Shown here: piece by piece, positions 1-7,538 of the stretch
How positions within the stretch are numbered: the stretch's first letter is position 1
How the letters are laid out: the number at the start of each line of letters is the position of its first letter
DNA from: Coprothermobacterota bacterium
GTDB lineage: Bacteria; Caldisericota; JANLFM01
Length of the DNA: 28,796 nt
Direction of reading: 5' to 3'
Assembly (NCBI GenBank): GCA_026389415.1
Contig: JAPLHX010000273.1
Span: forward strand, 1 to 28,796
Notes under the pieces: generated by a model
The model's input: the letters and a program-made list of their open reading frames with translations, nothing else
Told to the model about the DNA's origin: nothing
Databases searched by the model: none
Made by a program: the position numbers and the translations under genes

Positions 1-2
1 GG

Positions 3-152
3 GTGGATGCCCCCAGACTGACACCCTCAATGCGCATCGCCCTTTCCGATCTGGGTCTGGAAAAGATTATCGTGATCTATCCCGGTGAGAAGAGGTATTC
101 CCTGGCCAAAAAGATAGAGGTAGTCCCGATAAATCAAATCTCCAGTCTGTGA
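3..152 (+). CDS. C-terminal end of a DUF4143-type AAA ATPase (partial)
   Basis: An open frame enters from the left edge and stops at a TGA at 150-152, giving 49 residues. The peptide contains DLGLEKIIVIYPGEKRYSL followed by a short strand reading IEVVPINQI. This is the typical C-terminus of bacterial and archaeal ATPases with an N-terminal AAA domain and a C-terminal DUF4143 (restriction-endonuclease-like) domain, where a 'YPG-K-Y-L' turn precedes the last strand. The N-terminal part, including the Walker motifs, lies outside the window, so the identification depends only on the tail. The next gene is on the opposite strand. The spacer 153-257 shows no convincing terminator. Confidence 0.55.
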   Translation: MDAPRLTPSMRIALSDLGLEKIIVIYPGEKRYSLAKKIEVVPINQISSL

Positions 153-257
153 AGACCTTTGCTCGAACGAGAACATTTCTGTTGTTTCCCATCTTTTTCC
201 CTCTTCATGCAATACGTTTATTTTATAAAGAAGAAGTTGGAGATTCGCAGAATCTGC

Positions 258-569
258 TCACTCGATTTCAAGTTTTGCGTCCACCACTATACCGCCGCCA
301 CCTTTTTCAAAAAGGATGAGGGGATTAATATCCAGGGTTTTAATCTCACTATGTTCCCAGAGAAGCCGAGAAATATTGACGAGGATGCCGGCAAGATAAT
401 CAACGTCGTAGGGCTTTTTCTCCCTGAATCCTTTTAGGATATCAATGCCACTAAGTTCCGCTATCATCTGTTGGGCGGTTTTTTCGTCAATGGTCATATT
501 GCATACCAAATCCTTCACCATGTCAGGCGCTCCTTTCTTTGTGATGAACAATAGGCGATCGCTCTTCAT
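258..569 (-). pseudogene. Remnant of ADP-forming acyl-CoA synthetase (C-terminal ATP-grasp piece)
   Basis: The 103-residue frame matches only the last part of the ATP-grasp domain of ADP-forming acetate/acyl-CoA synthetases. It has a helix reading TAQQMIAELSG, then DILKGFREKKPYDVDYLA, the conserved EIKTLDINPLILF and a closing VVDAKLEIE. Intact relatives are several hundred residues long, with CoA-binding, ligase and complete ATP-grasp domains. Here nothing recognisable lies upstream, and the frame runs back into the end of ahcY. The ATG at 569 has only a weak CTGGA before it. The piece lacks the CoA-binding and phosphohistidine regions, so it cannot catalyse the full reaction. It is most likely a deletion remnant; expression as a short independent protein is less likely. 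Confidence 0.6.
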
Positions 570-624
570 TCCAGTGTTAGTTCCCAGCGGAAGAAACCAG
601 CGTTCTTTACCCCTTCGTTTTCTC

Positions 625-1860
625 TTACTCCCAGTGATCCAGGTAGGTTTTTTGCTCTTCCGTCAAAGAGTCAATGTGAACTCCTAAGGATTCCAATTTC
701 AGTCGAGCCACCATTAAATCGATGTCTTTCGGCACGGGATGAACCTTCGATTCCAGTGTCGTGGCTCCAAGAGCAAGATATTCAGCGCACAGAGCTTGGT
801 TGGTGAACGACAAATCCATCACCCCTGCCGGATGGCCTTCGCCGCAGGCCAGGTTCACCAAGCGACCCGAGCCCAGCAAGTATGCATGTCGTCCATCCGC
901 GAAGACGAATTCCTCAATATGCTCGCTCACCATTCGTCGGCTCGCGCTCAGTAAGGCCAAGGCCTCTAAATCGATTTCCACATTGAAGTGGCCCGCGTTG
1001 GCCAGGATCGCCCCATCTTTCAGCCGTTCCAATGCATGTTTCCCAATCACTTGCGTATTGCCGGTCGCGGTAATGAACAGGTCGCCTAGGCTAGCGGCAT
1101 CGGCGATGGGCATCACCTCGAAACCGTCCATCAAAGCTTCCAGGGATTTTATCGGGTCGATTTCGGTCACGATGACCCGAGCTCCCATGCCTTTGGCCCG
1201 CCAGGCGATGCCGCGTCCAACCCATCCGTAACCGCACACCACGACCCGACTGCCGGCCAACAGGAGGTTTGTTGCCCGCAACACACCATCCAGCGCGCTT
1301 TGACCTGTGCCGTAGCGATTATCAAAGAGATGCTTGGTCAGGGCGGAGTTCACCGCGATCACCGGGAAACGCAGCTTCCCTTCCTGGGCCATATTGCGCA
1401 AACGAGTGACACCGGTCGTGGTTTCTTCTGTCCCTCCCCGTACGCTGGTTGCGCCCTTGGCGTGATAACGAATGGTGAGATCCGCACCGTCATCGATTAA
1501 CAGTTGAGGCGTTCCTGCCAGAACTTGCTCGATATTGGCGAAGTATTCCATTTCCGTTTCCCCCCGCCAGGCAAAGATGTGGACACCTTCCTGCGCCAGG
1601 TAGGCGGCAATATCGTCCTGTGTGGAGATAGGGTTGGAACCCGCTAAAAATACCTCAGCCCCACCGTCGCGCAGGGTAAGCGCCAGATTGGCTGTCTTGG
1701 CTGAAACATGCAGACAAGCCCCTACGAGGATGCCTTTCAGCGGTCGGTCTTTCTGGAAGCGTCGCCGGATTCCCAATAGAACCGGCATCTGGTGAGCTGC
1801 CCACTCCGTCCGTTCTTTGCCTTTCGGCCAAAGCCCGATATCCTTGATCTTGCTTTCCAT
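625..1860 (-). CDS. ahcY: Adenosylhomocysteinase, short prokaryotic type
   Basis: This 411-aa enzyme hydrolyses S-adenosylhomocysteine (or a close analogue) to homocysteine and the nucleoside, removing the inhibitory product of SAM-dependent methylation. Visible signatures are ACLHVSAKTA near residue 50, SNPISTQDD near 75-83, DDGADLT near 123-129, GGTEETTTGV near 140-150, the NAD-binding GYGWVGRG near 210 and GHFNVEID near 290. The C-terminus ends soon after TEEQKTYL and lacks the KPDHYRY tail of the long eukaryotic/proteobacterial form, as usual for the short clade. The ATG at 1860 follows a strong AAGGAG site. Residue 55 is Lys where the human enzyme has Glu59, which contacts the adenine amino group; see findings. 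A candidate promoter lies about 200 nt upstream. Confidence 0.9.
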   Translation of the reverse strand: MESKIKDIGLWPKGKERTEWAAHQMPVLLGIRRRFQKDRPLKGILVGACLHVSAKTANLALTLRDGGAEVFLAGSNPISTQDDIAAYLAQEGVHIFAWRGETEMEYFANIEQVLAGTPQLLIDDGADLTIRYHAKGATSVRGGTEETTTGVTRLRNMAQEGKLRFPVIAVNSALTKHLFDNRYGTGQSALDGVLRATNLLLAGSRVVVCGYGWVGRGIAWRAKGMGARVIVTEIDPIKSLEALMDGFEVMPIADAASLGDLFITATGNTQVIGKHALERLKDGAILANAGHFNVEIDLEALALLSASRRMVSEHIEEFVFADGRHAYLLGSGRLVNLACGEGHPAGVMDLSFTNQALCAEYLALGATTLESKVHPVPKDIDLMVARLKLESLGVHIDSLTEEQKTYLDHWE

Positions 1861-1977
1861 ATCGTTCTCCTTGATCTCCTTTCCCTAATTCCTTTACTGT
1901 TTTGCACGGCTGATTCTACCAAGATCAGTAATTTCCCAACCGGTCTCCGGGCATTCCAGGCATCCCCCTTTCACTGG

Positions 1978-2029
1978 AGCGATCTTTCCACCTTTTGCCC
2001 CCGCGAGAACTTGGGGAAGCGATCTTTCC
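1978..2029. repeat. 12-bp direct repeat in the ahcY leader
   Basis: AGCGATCTTTCC occurs at 1978-1989 and again, identically, at 2018-2029, with a period of exactly 40 bp. Both copies lie between the ahcY start and the candidate minus-strand -10 element TACAAT (complement of 2058-2063), so they would be in the ahcY mRNA leader. The role is unknown: it could be a protein-binding pair or part of an RNA structure. I could not match the leader to the SAM or SAH riboswitch consensus sequences I know. Confidence 0.45.
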
Positions 2030-2076
2030 GTCTGGGTCCTCCCGAACCGTTAACCCTATTGTAGCGGGAACTGTTC

Positions 2077-2082
2077 TAAAAT
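2077..2082 (+). promoter_or_regulatory. Candidate -10 element of the PHP gene, leaderless arrangement
   Basis: TAAAAT lies with six bases between it and the ATG at 2089, and there is no Shine-Dalgarno sequence before that ATG. Transcription starting about 7 nt after the -10 would begin at the A of the ATG. No good -35 hexamer is seen at 16-18 bp. The minus strand has TACAAT (complement of 2058-2063), which could serve ahcY divergently. Confidence 0.4.
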
Positions 2083-2088
2083 ACTGGC

Positions 2089-2925
2089 ATGAAGATCGAT
2101 CTTCATACGCATAGCCGCGCTTCAGACGGATCACTTGCTCCCAGGGAATTGATCGAAGAAGCCATTCGACAAGGAGTGGATGTCCTCGGCCTCACGGATC
2201 ATGACACGATGAGCGGCTTGGCGGAAGCGCGCCAAGCCGCAAAAGAGCACCGCTTGACATTCATTCCCGGAATCGAATTCTCCACCGAAACCGGCAATGC
2301 TGAATTGCACATCCTGGGATACTTTGTGCAGGAGAATCATCCGGCATTGTTGGCTCTCCTGGGTAAACTGAAGACCTCACGGCACGAACGAATCTTCCGC
2401 ATTATCGGCAAACTGGCGACAGTAGGAGTTCATTTGCAACCGGAGGATGTCATCGAAGAGGCGAAAGACGGCGTCTACGGTCGCCCGCAGGTAGCCCTGG
2501 CCCTGGTTCGACATGGATATGTGCAGACGATCGAAGAGGCGTTTGAGCGATATCTAGGCAATCGCCGACCTGCTTACGTGTCCCACTTCAAACTTACCCC
2601 CCGGCAAGTGATCGAAAGGGTGCTTGAAGCAGGCGGCATCCCCGTCTTGGCGCATCCGGCCATTTCGGGCCGTGATGATTTAATTCCCAGTTTGGTCAAA
2701 TCCGGATTGGCCGGCTTGGAGGTGTACTATTTGGAACACGATCGCGCAATGGTTGCCCGATATCTTCAAATGGCGAAGAAATGGGAATTGGTGGTAACCG
2801 GTGGCTCTGATTTCCATGGAAATACGGGCAAAGCTCCATCGCTTGGCGCTCCAGGACTAGCAGAAGCAGACATCCGGACCCTGCTGGAAAAAGTTCGGGA
2901 AACAGATTCTGCGGGACTGCTGTAA
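2089..2925 (+). CDS. PHP-domain phosphoesterase (RNase AM / YciV-like)
   Basis: This 278-aa protein belongs to the PHP metal-dependent phosphoesterases. Its nearest characterised relatives are YciV/RNase AM (a 5'-3' exonuclease on RNA 5' ends and 3',5'-nucleotide bisphosphatase) and similar bisphosphate phosphatases. Metal-binding residues are visible: H6 and H8 in the first HTH motif, D13, D37-H38-D39 in TDHDT, E63 in GIEFS, H74, the His of LAHPA near 188, and the Asp and His of GGSDFHG near 240. Length and motif order are normal for the family, with the inserted helical segment between H74 and LAHPA. The start is the first residue of the conserved beta strand, so a later start would destroy the fold. 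The exact substrate cannot be told from sequence. Confidence 0.85.
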   Translation: MKIDLHTHSRASDGSLAPRELIEEAIRQGVDVLGLTDHDTMSGLAEARQAAKEHRLTFIPGIEFSTETGNAELHILGYFVQENHPALLALLGKLKTSRHERIFRIIGKLATVGVHLQPEDVIEEAKDGVYGRPQVALALVRHGYVQTIEEAFERYLGNRRPAYVSHFKLTPRQVIERVLEAGGIPVLAHPAISGRDDLIPSLVKSGLAGLEVYYLEHDRAMVARYLQMAKKWELVVTGGSDFHGNTGKAPSLGAPGLAEADIRTLLEKVRETDSAGLL

Positions 2926-3043
2926 GCCTTTGACGGCAAGCCTGCCAAACCCCGATAGCATACTGATATGGAAAAATCGTCCATTCCGGCATCATGATTT
3001 CAGGCGTTTCAGGTTTGATCCGATCCTTGCTTCGAACTCGTAT

Positions 3044-3060
3044 TATAATTGGCAAGGAGG
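3044..3060 (+). promoter_or_regulatory. -10 element and strong ribosome binding site for the 131-aa gene
   Basis: A perfect TATAAT at 3044-3049 is followed closely by AAGGAGG at 3054-3060, seven nt before the ATG at 3067. No clear -35 hexamer is present at the usual distance. If transcription starts about 7 nt after the -10, the mRNA leader would be little more than the ribosome binding site. Confidence 0.5.
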
Positions 3061-3066
3061 TGAAAC

Positions 3067-3462
3067 ATGAACCAACAGTGGCAGGATTCTTATTTGTTGA
3101 TGGAGTTGACCAAGCTACGCTCTTCCGACAAGGTGGATGAGGCATTTTCCTGGTTCTCGTATCAATTCCTAGCAAAGGATTATCTGGAGTTCCGGGAACA
3201 GTGTCCGCGCGGCAGCCCGGAACGACGGAAGTTCTCCACCGTCTGCAACTTCTTTGAACTGTGTGGCGCCCTTGTTTACCGCGGCGATCTCTCCGAAGAT
3301 CTCTTCTTCGAAATGGGCTTCGGTCTGGACAGGGCTTGGCAGAAAATGAAGGGTTTAATTGTCGGTTTTCGGGCGGACACCGACCCCCGCATGTACGAGA
3401 ACTTCGAGTGGCTCTATCGGCGCTCGCTAGAATGGGGAAAAACGAACCCGCCGAAATTCTAA
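3067..3462 (+). CDS. Hypothetical protein, 131 aa
   Basis: I do not recognise this soluble, helix-rich protein. It is rich in aromatic residues (for example FSWFSYQF and FEWLYRRSLEWGK), with no signal peptide, membrane segment or obvious catalytic motif. A weak resemblance to DUF4760-like proteins was considered but is not strong enough for a name. It is very probably a real gene because it has a TATAAT element and an excellent AAGGAGG site seven nt before the ATG. Its stop codon overlaps the gyrA stop tail to tail: the four bases CTAA at 3459-3462 hold TAA on this strand and TAG on the other. This leaves no room for a terminator between the two genes. Confidence 0.75.
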   Translation: MNQQWQDSYLLMELTKLRSSDKVDEAFSWFSYQFLAKDYLEFREQCPRGSPERRKFSTVCNFFELCGALVYRGDLSEDLFFEMGFGLDRAWQKMKGLIVGFRADTDPRMYENFEWLYRRSLEWGKTNPPKF

Positions 3463-5942
3463 GGCAATAACGACGGCTGGATTATCACGTCGTCCTCTTT
3501 TTCCAGATTCTCGTCCGGTCTCACGCGAGCTACCGCCGCCACGCGCTCGTCGTCTCCTACGCGAACCAAACGAACACCCGAAGCGCTTCGGCTATACGTT
3601 GGGATATCCTTGGTATTGATCCGAATGACTTTCGCGCTTTGGGTCACCACGATCACATCATCTTCGGGGGCAACAATGCGAATGCCGATCACAGGCCCGG
3701 TTTTCGATCGCACGCGGAAGCCAGCTACGCCGCGCCCCCCCCGCTTGTGCAGGGGCAATTGGTTTGGCTTGCATTTCTTGCCATAACCGCCCTCGGAAAC
3801 CACCAACAGATCACAACCTGCGCGCAGCACCTCCAGACCGATGACAATGTCCCCCTCTTTCAATCGAATCCCGCGAACGCCGGAAGCGTCGCGTCCCATA
3901 GGGCGCAAATCGGAAGCTTTAAAATGGGCAGCCAGACCAGAGGAGGTGAATAGCACCATCTCATCCAATTGATTGGTGCGACGCACTTTGCAGAGAGAGT
4001 CCCCTTCGCGCAAGCCCATTGCCCGGATCCCTCGGCGTCCTGCATTCTTGAAAGCCAACAAGGCAACCCTTTTCACCTGGCCGCGTTTGGTCACCATCAC
4101 GATGTAATCCTCGGGGGATTCCCGGGGAATGGGAATCGCGGTGGTGATGAATTCCTCTTCATTTAGAGAAAAGAAGGCGCGTACGGGAGAACCTCGATCG
4201 GTGCGAGAACCTTCCGGCACTTCGTAGGCTTGCACCCCGCAAACCCGACCAGAGCTGCTGAAGAACAACACCCTTTGGTGGGTGGAACAGACAAACACAT
4301 CCTCCACCACATCTTCCTTGCGCAGGTTCTGGCCAAATACGCCAACACCGCCGCGTCGCTGTGATCGATAGGAAGACATCGGGATCCGCTTGAAATATCC
4401 ATCCGCCGTGACGGAAATTACTACTTTTTCCTCGGGGATCAGATCCTCGGCGTTGTAAATTTCAACCTGGTCTTCGATCCGCGTGCGACGTGGATCTGCA
4501 AAACGGTCTTTTAAGGCTAGAAGTTCTTCCTTGATCACCTGTCGGATCTTGCCTTGATCAGCCAACAGAGCTTCCAGATGGGCGATATACTTTGTGACCT
4601 CTGCCAGTTCCTCGTCGATCTTGGTCCGTTCCAACCCGGTCAAGCGTGCGAGCCGCATATCCAGGATGGCTTGAGCTTGTACTTCGGACAGACCAAAGTG
4701 CTCCATCAAGCCCTGACGGGCAATCTCGACCGTCTTGGAACTACGGATCAAATTGACCACTTCATCGATCTGGTCAAGGGCAATCTGCAATCCCTGGAGG
4801 ATGTGTTGACGTGCCTTGGACTTCTCCAGTTCGTAGCGGGAACGGCGTACCACGACATCGATGCGGTGATCTAGGAAGGCTCGAAGAATGGATTTCAAAT
4901 CCAGGACTTTGGGGGAAGTAGCATTGAGCAAGGCCAACATGATCGCCCCAAAAGAAACCTGAAGTTGGGTGTGCTTGTACAACTGCTTGATGATCGTGGG
5001 CGGACGCGCTTCCCGCTTCAGTTCTAACACAACTCGCATACCGCGGCGGTCCGTCTCGTCTCGAATGTCGGAGATCCCGGATATCTTGCGATCACGGACC
5101 AATTCCGCGATCTTCTCCACCAACGTGGCCTTGTTTACTTGGTAAGGTAGTTCGCTGATGATCAACTGCTCTCGTCCACCCTTATGCTGCAGATCTAGGT
5201 CGATCTTGCCGCGGATGATCACTGCGCCCTTGCCAGTGTGGTACATCTGGCGGATGCCGTCCCGGCCCATGATGATTCCAGCAGTGGGGAAGTCTGGTCC
5301 GGGGATTTGTTGGATCAAATCATCGATTGTGCAATCAGGGGTGTCGATCAAATACACTACACCGTCGATCACTTCACCCAGATTGTGTGGAGGAATATTG
5401 GTTGCCATACCGACAGCGATACCTGAAGAGCCATTGATTAGTAGATTCGGCAATTTGGATGGCAGAACGGTGGGTTCTTGCAGCGTACCATCAAAGTTGT
5501 CGATGAAATCCACGGTAGCTTTATCGATGTCGGCCAACATCTCCATCGAAGTCCTGGCCAAGCGGACTTCTGTATAACGACTGGCTGCCGCTTCATCCCC
5601 ATCCACCGAACCAAAGTTGCCATGCCCGTCGACCAGCATATAACGCATCGAAAAGTCCTGGGCTAAACGAACCAGAGCCTCATAGATTGCCACTTCTCCG
5701 TGCGGATGGTATTTACCAAAAACGTCACCCACCACACGTGCAGACTTCTTATAGGGTCGATCCGGCAGATTACCCAAATCCAGCATGGCGAAAAGGATGC
5801 GTCTGTGTACCGGCTTCAATCCGTCCCGCACATCGGGTAGAGCTCGACCGACGATCACGGACATAGCATAGTCGAGGTAGGAGTGCTTCATCTCCTCCTC
5901 AATTCTTACCTGCAATACTCGTTCGCCCAGGATTTTACTCAC
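3459..5942 (-). CDS. gyrA: DNA gyrase subunit A
   Basis: The 827-aa protein is the breakage-reunion subunit of DNA gyrase, which introduces negative supercoils together with GyrB (not in this window). Visible features are the N-terminal SYLDYAMSVIVGRALPDVRDGLKPVHRR block, the active-site Tyr123 in AASRYTEVRL, the GSSGIAVGMATNIPPHN loop, a coiled-coil region near 400-460, and a C-terminal beta-pinwheel domain. The GyrA box QRRGGVG near residue 530 favours GyrA over ParC. In the quinolone-determining region the sequence is HGEVAIYE, so the E. coli Ser83 position is Val84 and Asp87 is Glu88. The start is GTG at 5942, giving the normal N-terminus, with a weak GAGG about ten nt upstream. It lies 108 bp downstream of the 69-aa gene on the same strand. 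Confidence 0.95.
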   Translation of the reverse strand: MSKILGERVLQVRIEEEMKHSYLDYAMSVIVGRALPDVRDGLKPVHRRILFAMLDLGNLPDRPYKKSARVVGDVFGKYHPHGEVAIYEALVRLAQDFSMRYMLVDGHGNFGSVDGDEAAASRYTEVRLARTSMEMLADIDKATVDFIDNFDGTLQEPTVLPSKLPNLLINGSSGIAVGMATNIPPHNLGEVIDGVVYLIDTPDCTIDDLIQQIPGPDFPTAGIIMGRDGIRQMYHTGKGAVIIRGKIDLDLQHKGGREQLIISELPYQVNKATLVEKIAELVRDRKISGISDIRDETDRRGMRVVLELKREARPPTIIKQLYKHTQLQVSFGAIMLALLNATSPKVLDLKSILRAFLDHRIDVVVRRSRYELEKSKARQHILQGLQIALDQIDEVVNLIRSSKTVEIARQGLMEHFGLSEVQAQAILDMRLARLTGLERTKIDEELAEVTKYIAHLEALLADQGKIRQVIKEELLALKDRFADPRRTRIEDQVEIYNAEDLIPEEKVVISVTADGYFKRIPMSSYRSQRRGGVGVFGQNLRKEDVVEDVFVCSTHQRVLFFSSSGRVCGVQAYEVPEGSRTDRGSPVRAFFSLNEEEFITTAIPIPRESPEDYIVMVTKRGQVKRVALLAFKNAGRRGIRAMGLREGDSLCKVRRTNQLDEMVLFTSSGLAAHFKASDLRPMGRDASGVRGIRLKEGDIVIGLEVLRAGCDLLVVSEGGYGKKCKPNQLPLHKRGGRGVAGFRVRSKTGPVIGIRIVAPEDDVIVVTQSAKVIRINTKDIPTYSRSASGVRLVRVGDDERVAAVARVRPDENLEKEDDVIIQPSLLP

Positions 5943-6050
5943 AAAACATGAACCTCGCTTGGCAGATAAAGGATCGTTCTACTGAGAAGAAAAGTATATC
6001 ACCAGCGGGGGGTCAGGGCAAAATCGATCAGGCGGAAAGATCGAGAGTTG

Positions 6051-6260
6051 TCAGATGGGTCCGTGAGTGGAAGGGAGAAGCGCGAAACTATCTTGGCAAT
6101 ACCAGCGTTCTACTCGGAAAGAAGGCGCCCAAACCAAAGATTGGCTCTGTTCTTCCTGGTAAAGTCGTTCCCGCAACTGTGCCAATAAGCTTGTAGGAAC
6201 CTGAAGGTTTGCCGATTCCTGGCGAAGCGCATCCTGTAGATATTGTTCAAATAGAGTCAT
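6051..6260 (-). CDS. Small protein, 69 aa, apparent target of the adjacent ArsR regulator
   Basis: This is an unrecognised 69-residue protein with an N-terminal amphipathic helical half (FEQYLQDALRQES, then LLAQLRERLYQEE) and a less ordered, Trp-containing C-terminal half. No membrane segment or cysteine motif is seen. It is supported by a strong AAGGAG site at 6268-6273, eight nt before the ATG, and by its own promoter (TTGACA, 17-bp spacer, GATAGT). An 18-bp palindrome covers the -10, near-identical to the one over the arsR promoter, so it is probably repressed by that regulator. The helical N-terminus resembles the first residues of some small membrane or anti-sigma-like proteins, so a truncation of a longer ancestor is possible. 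gyrA follows 108 bp downstream. Confidence 0.6.
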   Translation of the reverse strand: MTLFEQYLQDALRQESANLQVPTSLLAQLRERLYQEEQSQSLVWAPSFRVERWYCQDSFALLPSTHGPI

Positions 6261-6272
6261 CTTTGCTCTCCT

Positions 6273-6309
6273 TGTAGATTACTATCTACAATTAGAGTTG
6301 TTTTGTCAA
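6273..6309 (-). promoter_or_regulatory. Promoter and palindromic operator of the 69-aa gene
   Basis: On the minus strand, TTGACA (complement of 6304-6309, perfect -35) is followed after 17 bp by GATAGT (complement of 6281-6286). The 18-bp palindrome TGTAGATTACTATCTACA at 6273-6290, with 7-bp arms and a 4-bp centre, covers the -10 and the predicted start of transcription. The -35 hexamer lies inside the last codons of arsR. The arrangement is typical of repression by steric block. The same palindrome type sits over the arsR start. Confidence 0.75.
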
Positions 6310-7365
6310 TAAAACGTTCAGTTGTTGGAAAACTTCATTTGCTCTTTCCGATTGCAAACGGTAGTAACTGTTTCCACCGCGCAATTCCGTTTGAACGAAA
6401 CCGGCAACGCGCAACGTGGCCATGTGGTGCAGTATAGTCGGGTGAGCGAGGGAAAGAAGGCGAGCCAATTCGAGGGCATACATCTCACGCTGGGCGAGCA
6501 AGCGGACGATCTCCAAGCGAGTGGGATCGGCTAGCGCTCGTAATGCCCGTATCACCTCTCCTTTCGCCGCCTCATCCTGATTTCGGGGAGATCGAGCCGG
6601 GAAAATGAGGAGAAATTCTTTCTCTGAAGACTGATTGAAAACGAAAGGTGTGCTATAGAAGGAAGGTGCGAAAGTGAATTGCTTCCCGCTTAGGGTTGCA
6701 GGCAAGATCAATCCACCAGCGATCTGCGAGAGGATTTCGGTCATGGAAGAGAGACGAGCCATCTCCTGCAAGCGCTTGGCACTTCCCTCCAGCTCGGGCA
6801 AAATACGTTCGAATTCGTGCGAAAAAAAACCAATCCAGTACTCCGAAAGTAAAACAATGAAGTCTTTGTGAAGCTCTTCACGATGTTTGTGAAATGCTTC
6901 CAAGCGGGATAACGTTTCCACCGAATAGCGTCCCTGCAATTCTTTTAATGCCCTGCGCTCCTCTTCGGTCAATTTCCGCTTTTCCCATAGGTGATGCAAC
7001 AAAGAAGGGAGTAGAGGCATTGCCGGGTCCAGTCGAGCGAGCAATGTATGGACGAAATCCTCGGTGTCTAACTTCTCCAGCAGGTGCAGAAAGTCCTCGA
7101 CCATGCGCGGTGGAGGTAATCGTAGGGCCAAGGCCAGTGCGTTCAGCCCAAGATGCTCTTCCGTTTCAAAAAAATAACGCAGAGTCTTCCGGCTGGAAGG
7201 CTGCAACTTACGTTTTACAGAACGCGCCCAGCCAGGCTTTAAATCGGAAGCAGTGCTAGAAATGACATACAAGGACAATAGCAAGTCATAAACAGGAGAC
7301 ATTTCAATCTTGAAATCCCCATGTGTTTCTACCACTCGTAAAGACTGGGGAATGCTTTTTGTCAT
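6292..7365 (-). CDS. ArsR-family transcriptional regulator with large N-terminal domain
   Basis: The 357-aa protein has a C-terminal winged helix of the ArsR type (about residues 268-350). It contains LRALADPTRLEIVRLLAQ, the recognition helix region LSLAHPTILHHMATLRVAGFV and the wing RGGNSYYRL. The N-terminal 260 residues form a helical domain like that of DUF5937-type regulators, much longer than the roughly 100-aa metal-sensing ArsR proteins. No cysteine metal-sensing motif (such as CxC) is visible, so the signal is unlikely to be arsenic. The ATG at 7365 has no Shine-Dalgarno sequence but follows GATAAT by seven nt. A palindrome runs over the -10 up to the start codon, indicating autoregulation. 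The 69-aa gene lies immediately downstream with a second operator. Confidence 0.8.
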   Translation of the reverse strand: MTKSIPQSLRVVETHGDFKIEMSPVYDLLLSLYVISSTASDLKPGWARSVKRKLQPSSRKTLRYFFETEEHLGLNALALALRLPPPRMVEDFLHLLEKLDTEDFVHTLLARLDPAMPLLPSLLHHLWEKRKLTEEERRALKELQGRYSVETLSRLEAFHKHREELHKDFIVLLSEYWIGFFSHEFERILPELEGSAKRLQEMARLSSMTEILSQIAGGLILPATLSGKQFTFAPSFYSTPFVFNQSSEKEFLLIFPARSPRNQDEAAKGEVIRALRALADPTRLEIVRLLAQREMYALELARLLSLAHPTILHHMATLRVAGFVQTELRGGNSYYRLQSERANEVFQQLNVLLTKQL

Positions 7366-7401
7366 GTAGACAATTATCTACCAATCGAGATGCACAAGCA
7401 A
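7365..7401 (-). promoter_or_regulatory. Autoregulated, probably leaderless, arsR promoter with operator
   Basis: On the minus strand TTGCTT (complement of 7396-7401) is followed after 17 bp by GATAAT (complement of 7373-7378) and, seven nt later, by the ATG at 7365. The 18-bp element TGTAGACAATTATCTACC at 7365-7382 has 5-6 bp arms and the same GTAGA-N6..8-TCTAC design as the site at 6273-6290. It spans the -10 and touches the start codon. No ribosome binding site exists in this space, so the mRNA probably begins at or next to the ATG. Confidence 0.7.
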
Positions 7402-7489
7402 TGATTGCCCGCGATGCCCCATGGATTGCAGATCGCAGCACAACGATTTGGATGTTTTCCATTCGATCCATCGTCGTGTAAACAGAAAA

Positions 7490-7518
7490 AGAAAAACCCC
7501 CGTTACGGGGGTTTTTCT
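7490..7518 (-). terminator. Rho-independent terminator of the cold-shock gene
   Basis: A perfect 13-bp stem (AGAAAAACCCCCG pairing with CGGGGGTTTTTCT) closes a 3-nt loop, 21 bases beyond the cold-shock stop codon. On the minus strand the stem ends in a T-rich run that continues downstream. The symmetric A and T tracts would also allow function on the plus strand. Confidence 0.85.
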
Positions 7519-7538
7519 GCTTTTTCCCTCAGAATGAG

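Noticed and set aside
1861..2088. SAH or SAM riboswitch in front of ahcY
   Set aside because: Expected by pathway, but the leader does not show the conserved cores of the classes I know; only the direct repeat is reported.
6292..7365. An arsenic or metal resistance locus
   Set aside because: The regulator has the ArsR fold but no cysteine metal site, and no arsenite pump or reductase gene is adjacent.
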